Source: Hepatocystis sp. ex Piliocolobus tephrosceles
Lineage: Eukaryota; Apicomplexa; Aconoidasida; Haemosporida; Plasmodiidae
Direction of reading: 5' to 3'
Assembly: GCA_902459845.2 (NCBI GenBank)
Contig: CABPSV020000453.1
Span: forward strand, 1-15,892
Length of the DNA: 15,892 nt
The translations under genes were made by a program, and so were the position numbers. Below, in pieces: positions 9,440 through 15,892 of this stretch (within the stretch, counting starts at the first letter, position 1; each line of letters starts with the position of its first letter). The notes beneath the pieces were generated by a model that was not told where the DNA came from, did no database searches, and worked only from the letters and a program-made list of their open reading frames with translations.

Positions 9440-9800
9440 AACGGGAAAAAAAAAGGACTACTCTGGCTGTTTTCATTTTGTCAAATATATAAGTAAATAA
9501 CAAATTTGTTATGATTATATATTATTGCGCGTATTGCATTTATATATATATTATTTATTTATTTATTTATTTTTTTTTTTTTTACTCCTTATGGAAATAT
9601 GTTATGTTTATTTATTGTATTTATAAATATATAGTTTACTATCATTTCACACACAAAAAAAAATTAATAAAATTATTATTAAAAGGTCGTTCATATTTTC
9701 ATAAGTCATGGCTACTTGGACTTTACAATATGTACACGCATATGTATATATATATATATATATGCGGTAACAAAGAACTAGAAAAGGATCATAAAAAATG
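9440..9800. other. Short convergent spacer
   Basis: 361 bp between the stop codons of the S14 gene (+) and the metaxin-like gene (-). It holds (ATTT)n and T runs (9556-9582), an A run and a short TA tract (about 9745-9762). Both 3' UTRs must end here and may overlap. The small plus-strand frame across it is low complexity (Tyr/Ile/Phe) and is not supported. Confidence 0.6.
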
Positions 9801-11434
9801 TTAACAGTTATTGTTGGCACATCCAAGAAACGACTTTTTATCTGTCCAGACATTATATCTATTGTTTAAATTTTCAACAAAACTTATCAATCGAGGATTA
9901 GATAATAAAACATCTTGTAGCTCTTTGTTATCTATAATAAAATAAAAAAGGGGGAAAAAGGGGAAAAAAATGGGAGAAAGGGAGAGGCACACATATTTGG
10001 AAGAATCGGCATAAATGGCATAATTAAAACAAAAACGCATAATTAATATAAACGACGTAATAAAACAAATGACATAATAAAATAATGGTACAGTTAAAAT
10101 AAACGGCACATATGTTATGCGAAGGTGTTTTCTTTTTTTTTCTAAGCAATTTATAGTACGATAATAAATAAATAAAAAAAAAAAAAAAAAATTGATTAAA
10201 ACTTACATTCCAAAGGTATAGAAAAAAATATAGATAAAATAGAAAAACACACTATGTGGAAATAACATATATTTGTCCCTTTCTCTATATTTTTAGAATC
10301 ACATAAAACGCTATCTAATATATTTAAAATTTCTTTCAATCTTTTTAAATTCTATAAACAAAAGTAAAATAAAAAGACAAAATTGCATGTATAATTTTTG
10401 CTTTTTTCTTCATCTTTTCCTTATTCTTTTTTTTCTTATTCTTTTTTTTTTTTTTTGTTTTTTAATATTTTTAAATTTTATATATCATGCAAATGCTAAC
10501 GAAATTGTAGTTATTTAATCCTTTCATTTGATATTTTTCAATATTTTGCTTCCTTAATTTCCTATGGGGGAAAAAAAATAAAACAATACAAATATAATGT
10601 AGTTTAAGACATAATTATATTTTACTCATTTTTTTTGTATAATCATGCAACTTAATACATATGTCCTACAACGGTACCACCAAAAAAAATTGAAATGCTT
10701 TTTTTTATACCATAATAAATAAATGCGATAAATATAAAAAAAATTATCGTTATAAAGTTTGTTTGTATAATTGTTGTAAATTTTATCATTGGCCCATAAA
10801 AAATAAATCTATAAATAAAAAGATATTTATTTAATATAAATATAAATGTTAATAGATATATATTATATATATATACAAACTATTCTTTTATAAACAAAGA
10901 AAAAAAAAAAAAGAAAAAGAAAAAAAAAATCGGGTCATGTGTTTTGTAGTATAATCATAAATATGTGTATATGTACCAATATAATTTTTAATTCTTTTAA
11001 TATTCCTAAGTATAATTCATAATTAAGACTGTCGAATGCATACAGCTGAAAATGTAGTAGTAGAAAGTGTAAAAAAAAAACATATATGTGTATATATATA
11101 TTTACATATTTATGCTTGCATATATTTACATCTGTGTATATATGCGTATACGTTATGTATGTAAGATTTATTTATATATTTTTGCTTAAATAACATTTTT
11201 CATATAGTCAATTATTTCCTCGTCGCGTAAAATGTTTCCTTCTAATGTATTGAAAGCATAAGGAAAAGACCCATAATTACTAAAAGGGTGCAATTCCTTT
11301 ACGAAATGTATGAAGGGACAATTTAAAACATTTTTTAGAAAGAATAATTCAACATTTATACTATCTATAAAAACATCACCAATATCTTTTATAGAACAAT
11401 GATTGTAATGTACAATTAATTTTTGAGGAACCAT
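9801..11434 (-). CDS. Putative metaxin/Sam37-like mitochondrial outer-membrane protein, six exons
   Basis: Metaxins (Sam35/Sam37-related) are GST-fold subunits of the mitochondrial sorting and assembly complex for beta-barrel proteins. Exons in transcription order: 11434-11195, 11045-10977, 10808-10711, 10561-10501, 10351-10207, 9931-9801. All introns are GT..AG, all phases agree (0,0,2,0,1), and the total is 247 aa, near the size of metaxin 2. Residues about 20-80 resemble the metaxin GST-N region: DSINVELFFLKNVLNCPF, later GSFPYAFNTLEGNI and EEIIDYMKN. Exons 2-3 give LKIILIYFLWANDKIYNNYT, parallel to the metaxin helix ending in W-x-D-x-x-N-Y. Exon 4 adds a basic helix (LRKQNIEKYQMKGLN). Exon 5 gives LKRLKEILNILDSVL and a hydrophobic helix (YFHIVCFSILSIFFSIPL). 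The final exon has ELQDVLLSNPRLISFVENLN, matching the closing metaxin helix. Donors GTTATT, GTACAT and GTTAGC are weak, so boundaries need transcript data. Confidence 0.65.
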
Positions 11435-11675
11435 AACTACGCTTATTTATTTTGTGTAAATATATTTTTAATTTTTTTTTTTTTCTTATCAGTCTTTAAA
11501 AAATGAAAGTGTTTTATTGACATTATTCTGTTATTTATATAATTTTTTTTTTTTTTTTATAAACTTAGCGGTTAACAACATAAGGTTCTTTATGTTTTGT
11601 TTTAAGTTGTTAAAAAAGTAAAATATAATAAAGTATATTAAAATGAAATATAACTGTTTAATAATGTTATTTCAT

Positions 11676-11688
<13 letters not shown>

Positions 11689-11707
<19 letters not shown>

Positions 11708-11784
11708 TTTTTTTTATTTTTTTTATTTTTTTTATTTTTTTTATTTTTTTTATTTTTTTTATTTTTTTTATTTTTTTTATTTTA
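11689..11784. repeat. 9-bp tandem array (T8A)n
   Basis: Single A residues fall at 11689, 11698, 11707 and so on every 9 bp to 11779, giving about ten copies. Because the period is a multiple of three it opens a plus-strand frame of Phe-Phe-Tyr repeats, which I do not accept as a gene. It is about 255 bp upstream of the metaxin-like start codon. Confidence 0.93.
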
Positions 11785-11896
11785 TTATAATACGGAATTA
11801 TATATTAAGCATTTTTATGAATCCTATTGGAGTTAATAAATAAATAGAGCGAGCTGTATGTATACGCATATGCAAATACGTTTAAAATATGTAGCT

Positions 11897-11898
<2 letters not shown>

Positions 11899-11932
<34 letters not shown>
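11899..11932. repeat. Poly(T) homopolymer of 34 nt
   Basis: An unbroken T run in the divergent intergenic region, among the longest homopolymers here together with the A runs at 1082-1113 and 15693-15726. It is likely nucleosome-poor DNA; its length may be uncertain because of polymerase slippage. Confidence 0.85.
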
Positions 11933-11935
<3 letters not shown>

Positions 11936-12096
11936 ATTGCAACTATACAATTATATTAAATAATAAATTAATCATTTTACTAAAATGAACTTTATTTAAT
12001 GTAAACAAATATAAACGAAAAAAACGAAGTTATTCTATCTTTTGTTAAACAAAAAAGCAAGAGATATTAGCAATTCATACGATTTCCAAGTATTAT

Positions 12097-12112
12097 CGGT
12101 AATAAATTACCG
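12097..12112. promoter_or_regulatory. Inverted repeat CGGTAAT-AA-ATTACCG
   Basis: A perfect dyad with 7-nt arms and a 2-nt centre, carrying G/C at both ends inside very AT-rich DNA. It lies between two divergent genes. It could be a binding site for a dimeric protein. The 2-nt loop is too tight for a good hairpin. Function is unknown. Confidence 0.3.
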
Positions 12113-12153
12113 TGTACAATTTTTAATTTTACAAAAAGCACGTATATATATAT

Positions 12154-12181
12154 ATAAATACATTATAAATACATTATAAAT
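12154..12181. repeat. 11-bp direct repeat ATAAATACATT
   Basis: Two perfect adjacent copies (12154-12164, 12165-12175) followed by a partial third. Short and intergenic, with no coding content. Confidence 0.7.
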
Positions 12182-12400
12182 GATTCTTAGTTTGAACAAA
12201 ATGCTAGAGATATTAAATACGCGAAAAATTACGTTTAAAAAAAAATAGGAGAACTATAAAATGTACTTTATATTACATGTTAGTAAATTAAAACAGAGCG
12301 CGGAACAATTTTTGCTGATAAAAACGTTTTAACTGTGTCAATCTAAATGATTTGAAATTTTAAATAAATTTAACACAAAAATAAAAATAAGTATATTTAG

Positions 12401-12433
<33 letters not shown>

Positions 12434-12627
12434 GCTTTCATGCTAATCCAAAAAAACCTTTTATTATAAACTATTTAAAAGAATGTGATGATATGTCTAA
12501 ATATAACAAAAAATATATATTTTCTTCTTATTTTTGTTCTAAACATTTAAATGGTTTAATACGGACCACTCTATTTTAGTCTTTTTTTGAAAATAAAAGC
12601 TTATCAAATTTTCCTTGTGTCACAGAT

Positions 12628-12629
<2 letters not shown>

Positions 12630-12662
<33 letters not shown>
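12630..12662. repeat. (TA)n microsatellite
   Basis: An alternating TA tract of about 33 bp in the divergent intergenic region. Confidence 0.9.
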
Positions 12663-12665
<3 letters not shown>

Positions 12666-13034
12666 TTATTTAATTAATTTTTTTTTACTTATTTACACTT
12701 TTTTTTAGATAACTCGAAAACATGAAATAAACTGTTTACTACCGTTGTCTATGTATATATAATTTTGCCTAAACAGCTTTTCAAAAATATAACATGTCAA
12801 TTTAATTTCAAGCTTTTTTAATTTGCATAAATAAATAAAAAAAAAAAAAAAAAAAAAAAAAATTATACGATTTGTGGCTATTTTTTTTTTTTTTTTTTAT
12901 GCCATCTTTTTATAAAATACACACACAAAAAAAATAAAATAAAATAAAAAAAAAACGTACAACTATTATTCTATTTATGAACAATTAATATAAAAAATTA
13001 ATATAGGTAATTTTTTTTTGGCTAGTGATAACTT

Positions 13035-13042
13035 ATGCATGC
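13035..13042. promoter_or_regulatory. ATGCATGC word, possible ApiAP2 site
   Basis: The word ATGCATGC lies about 560 bp upstream of the start of the 135-aa gene. Some Plasmodium ApiAP2 proteins are known to prefer TGCATGCA-type sites, and this is a one-base-short match. A single short word in this background is weak evidence. Confidence 0.2.
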
Positions 13043-13535
13043 TTGCAAATTTTAAAGTAGCTAGTTTATAATTCCCAAAAAAAAAAAAAAAAAAAAATAT
13101 ACATTAATATACATTAATATATAATGGTTAGCCAATTTTTTCTAAATCCTTAATTGTCGTTCATATATTTAATTTAATAACTAATGCTAATACATATTTT
13201 TTTTTTTTTTTTTATGAGATTTACACATACTTAAACAAAAATACAATTCCGATTTTAATAAAATAAAAAGTTTTTTTTTTTTTTCTTTTTTTTATTTTAT
13301 TTTATTTTATTTTTTTTTTTTAAATTAAAGTTTTAGAAGTTATTTGTATATTACATTATTCACATTATTAACCTTTTTAATTATATACATTAATATTATT
13401 TTATTTTTTATCTACAACTTTTAAAAACATTTTAAAGACAGTTTTTTAATTTTCTTATTTTAACATTTTACAAAAATTAAATTATTGTGTTCCTTCTCTA
13501 CTTAAGATAACAACAATAACATTTTACATTTCACG

Positions 13536-13563
13536 CTTCACATTTAACACTTCACATTTGACA
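13536..13563 (+). repeat. 14-bp direct repeat in the presumed 5' UTR
   Basis: CTTCACATTTAACA is followed at once by CTTCACATTTGACA, with related words just before (TTTACATTTCACG). It ends about 40 bp before the ATG at 13604, separated from it by a T run, so it probably lies in the leader or core promoter of that gene. Confidence 0.6.
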
Positions 13564-13603
13564 TTTTTTTTTTTTTTTTCTTATTTAAATATTTATTTTC
13601 AAA

Positions 13604-14210
13604 ATGACTTGCATCAACAAGATATCATGCCAAAATTGCAAATGTTGTGGTAAGCACACCAATATTAATAGCCAAATAAAAGCGAATGTCTTATTTTCAT
13701 CTAAAAACTTTAGTTTGTTCATTTATGTATATATATTTACACGTTATTTTTTTTGTTAACGATATACACTTTACATATATTTAAAATGAACATATTCATA
13801 TGTGGTCACGATATTTATCTATTTTTATTTACTACTTTTTTATATCAGATAAAAAGCAAGAGCATATAATCGGAAGAACTTACACATACGAAGATTTTTG
13901 TACCTTCGAGAATGAAACAAATCATTTCGATGATCCCAGTTTACCATTTGAGCGTGTTATCATAAATGGCTCGGACAATAATCAAGCATGTTATCATCAA
14001 ATAGATAACGAATTTTATACAAGGGATATATTAGACGATGTTCCTTTAATAAGTTATGCTCAAGGTCCATATTATGAAAAAATGAGTACCGTAAATAAAA
14101 AGATAGACAGGCTACCAACCATCACGTATGTTGCTGACCCAGTATATATTAGAAATAAAAAAAAATGTTCTGTAAGAACTTTAGCTAAAAGTCTTTGTTG
14201 TGACTCCTAA
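13604..14210 (+). CDS. Small protein with Cys clusters at both ends, two exons; candidate palmitoylated pellicle protein
   Basis: I do not recognise this gene with certainty. Exons 13604-13649 and 13849-14210 (donor G|GTAAGC, acceptor ATATCAG, phase 1) give 135 aa. The N-terminus has Cys at 3, 9, 12, 14 and 15, and the C-terminus has Cys 122 and a Cys132-Cys133 pair just before the stop. There is no signal peptide and no membrane segment. The middle is acidic and Tyr-rich. Two copies of one motif stand 24 residues apart: VPLISYAQGPYY (80-91) and LPTITYVADPVY (104-115), sharing [VL]-P-x-I-[ST]-Y-x-x-x-P-x-Y. Terminal Cys groups suit palmitoylation, and V-P-x-x-x-Y words are reminiscent of alveolin repeats of the inner membrane complex. 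A pellicle protein is therefore possible but unproven. Zinc binding through the N-terminal Cys set is the main alternative. The gene model itself is well supported by composition and splice sites. Confidence 0.78.
13650..13848 (+). other. Intron of the 135-aa protein gene
   Basis: A 199-bp intron with a good donor (GTAAGC) and acceptor (ATATCAG). Exon 2's frame extends back into the intron to a false ATG at 13800. Splicing to the Cys-rich first exon is preferred because that exon has its own ATG after an AT-rich leader and a strong donor. Confidence 0.75.
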
Positions 14211-14876
14211 GAATGCAAATAAATTTACATTCGTTACTTTCCGAAATAAAAAAAAAGTGTTTTTTTTTTTTTTTTTTTTTTTTATTACATCAAAAAAACT
14301 GTATTGATTATAAAAAATAATAAAATGTTGTTATAATGCTATATTTTTATACTGCTATATTATTTTTTACTGCTTTTTTTTTTGTTTTTAAATCAATATT
14401 TATAATTTTAGTTATATAGTGCAAATATGTATATATTTATCTATATTTGTTCATTGCTTTTAATGCTTTTTCAATATGTTTGCATATACTTTAGTAACAT
14501 TTTTTTTATAGTCATATTTCATAATTCATTTGAATTTACTAGCAATAATAAATTATTAATTTAATTAACACTTATAATAAGAAAAACATAAAAAAAAAAA
14601 ATCTATATTAACGATTTAGTTGAATCATCAAAACTAATTGATGAGCAAAAAAAAAAAATACATTAAAAAAACTATCAAAATAAAGTTATAAATGAAATCA
14701 CGTATATACATTGTGTGTCTAACTGTGCATGTATTTTAATTAACATTTTTGTAATACACCTTTTTTTTTAATTTATACATACAACCAGATATATCTTGAT
14801 ATTTAATGCTAAATAAATTATAAAATATAAAGAAAAATATGCAATTACAAAAATGTATTTTAAATGACATTTAATG

Positions 14877-14880
<4 letters not shown>

Positions 14881-14916
<36 letters not shown>
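14881..14916. repeat. (AT)n microsatellite
   Basis: An uninterrupted AT tract of about 36 bp downstream of the 135-aa gene. Confidence 0.9.
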
Positions 14917-14919
<3 letters not shown>

Positions 14920-15510
14920 CTCCCCCTTATTTTTTTTTTAATTATGCCGTTTTTACATTACGAAAAACGCATTTAAACAATCGTACACTTTTTTAAAATG
15001 TGTCTAAATAAATTATATTACAAGTAACAATATCCATTTGAACAGTGAATGTTCATTTATGCAAGATTGATATAAAAGCAAAGCGACTATTTGTAAAAAT
15101 CAGTTAGATAAATAAAAACATGGAGCCTTTTCTTTCTTCTTTTTCTTTTGTGTAACTATTTTGTAACTAACTACGACTTAATACGCAGGTTTTATTTTTT
15201 GTTTTAAAACAAATTATATATATACAACTAAACGGATGTATAGAAATGATAATATCCGTAAAATATAATTCAGTATTTTGAAAAATCGTTTATATAATGA
15301 CAAAAAATTTACTTCAAGTGTTAATAAATTTTTTCTCTTAATTTAAAAGTTTTAAATATTTATAATTAAGATATTTATTTTGTATGTAATAATTCAAACA
15401 TGTTTGTGAAAAATGAATAGGGAAATGTAAACATATGGGTACAAATATATGTACGTACAACATAAATAATGAAATAGTTTATTATATTTAGTGCAATTGC
15501 AATATGTGTT

Positions 15511-15543
<33 letters not shown>

Positions 15544-15685
15544 TATATTTAATAAGCTTTGGAGCTAATCTACAAATTGATGCTCTTATTTCATACCTAC
15601 ATAATAACTTAAAAAAAATAATAATAATAATATATATGTATTTATCCCTGAGATATATTTGGTTAATTTTAAATTTTGTACTTCA

Positions 15686-15692
<7 letters not shown>

Positions 15693-15726
<34 letters not shown>
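15693..15726. repeat. Poly(A) homopolymer of 34 nt
   Basis: An unbroken A run preceding the less AT-biased segment at the right end. Length may be uncertain because of slippage. Confidence 0.85.
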
Positions 15727-15730
<4 letters not shown>

Positions 15731-15892
15731 ATGTAAATATATAGGGTAAGTAATATGAGCTATTTTGGATGACGTTTAATCTAAGCTGTTTAGTTATTGT
15801 TTCCATCGTTTGTTCTTTTTAGCATTGAGAACAAATGTTTAAGTACATTTTTTTTTTTTTTTTTATTCATCATTTCTTCAAAAAAAAAAAAA

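Larger units (their letters stand above)
11435..13603. promoter_or_regulatory. 2.2-kb divergent intergenic region
   Basis: The metaxin-like gene starts leftward and the 135-aa gene starts rightward from this region, so it carries two promoters and 5' UTRs. It holds a 9-bp T8A array, a 34-nt T run, a TA tract (12630-12662), an 11-bp repeat (12154-12181), a GC-containing dyad (12097-12112) and an ATGCATGC word (13035-13042). I find no coding exon. A stretch of less extreme composition at about 12000-12360 might hide a non-coding RNA, but nothing recognisable is seen. Confidence 0.55.
14211..15892. other. Non-coding region at the right end
   Basis: About 1.7 kb without a supported gene. It starts with the 3' UTR of the 135-aa gene (T run at about 14261-14283) and includes TA tracts at 14881-14916 and about 15528-15548 and a 34-nt A run at 15693-15726. 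The segment 15727-15850 is less AT-biased and contains GGGTAAGT at about 15743-15750, which resembles a splice donor. It may belong to the untranslated leader of a gene beyond the window, but no coding exon is visible. Confidence 0.55.

Noticed and set aside
9801..10109. 102-aa minus-strand frame with a hydrophobic N-terminus that looks like a signal anchor
   Set aside because: The hydrophobic part comes from intron sequence. Only the segment from 9931 down to 9801 is coding, as the last exon of the metaxin-like gene after a TATAG acceptor.
10711..10808. An alternative second reading frame through exon 3 of the metaxin-like gene and beyond, ending in a Gly-rich stretch (IFFGGTVVGHMY)
   Set aside because: It does not fit the phase of exon 2 and loses the W-x-x-x-D-K-I-Y helix that parallels metaxins; the phase-0 reading continues cleanly through exons 4 to 6.
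11643..11843. Plus-strand frame with Phe-Phe-Tyr repeats resembling a membrane protein
   Set aside because: It is simply the T8A array read in frame; the short flanking parts are AT-rich and show no coding character.

Overview
The window looks like an internal (non-subtelomeric) stretch of a Plasmodium nuclear chromosome. Three things point there. The non-coding DNA is extremely A+T-rich, with homopolymer A or T runs up to about 34 nt and many (TA)n tracts. The genes have short exons and AT-rich introns. The encoded proteins carry Asn, Lys and Asp/Glu runs. Multi-exon genes and a cytosolic 40S ribosomal protein exclude a bacterial or organellar origin. I cannot name the species. No telomere repeats, var/rif/pir-type antigens, rRNA, confident tRNA, transposons or CRISPR are seen.

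Layout: (1) 1-1452, upstream non-coding DNA. (2) 1453-3185 (+), 40S ribosomal protein S2/uS5, four exons beginning with a 7-nt coding micro-exon. (3) 3186-3976, convergent spacer with a 48-bp tandem repeat. (4) 3977-4357 (-), a small charged protein I do not recognise. (5) 4358-5142, divergent promoter region. (6) 5143-7365 (+), two-exon gene for a divergent TFIIF alpha subunit (RAP74): N-terminal dimerisation block, long acidic/Asn-rich linker, C-terminal winged helix. (7) 7366-8692, spacer with a 13-bp array. (8) 8693-9439 (+), two-exon organellar (probably mitochondrial) ribosomal protein S14. (9) 9440-9800, short convergent spacer. (10) 9801-11434 (-), a six-exon gene that I assembled by joining phase-compatible exons. 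It encodes a 247-aa metaxin/Sam37-like protein with a GST-type fold, probably in the mitochondrial outer membrane. (11) 11435-13603, a 2.2-kb divergent intergenic region. (12) 13604-14210 (+), a two-exon 135-aa protein with Cys clusters at both ends and a twice-repeated P-x-I-[ST]-Y motif, possibly a palmitoylated pellicle/inner-membrane-complex protein. (13) 14211-15892, non-coding.

The genes are mostly housekeeping: cytosolic translation (S2), RNA polymerase II initiation (TFIIF alpha), mitochondrial translation (S14) and mitochondrial outer-membrane biogenesis (metaxin-like). The last two are tail-to-tail neighbours, but each appears to be transcribed on its own and nothing suggests an operon. 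The best leads are the metaxin-like gene, which is spread over six small exons and is easy to miss; the RAP74 homologue, recognisable only at its two ends; and the small Cys-flanked protein. No database search was run, so family calls rest on recognition of sequence patterns.
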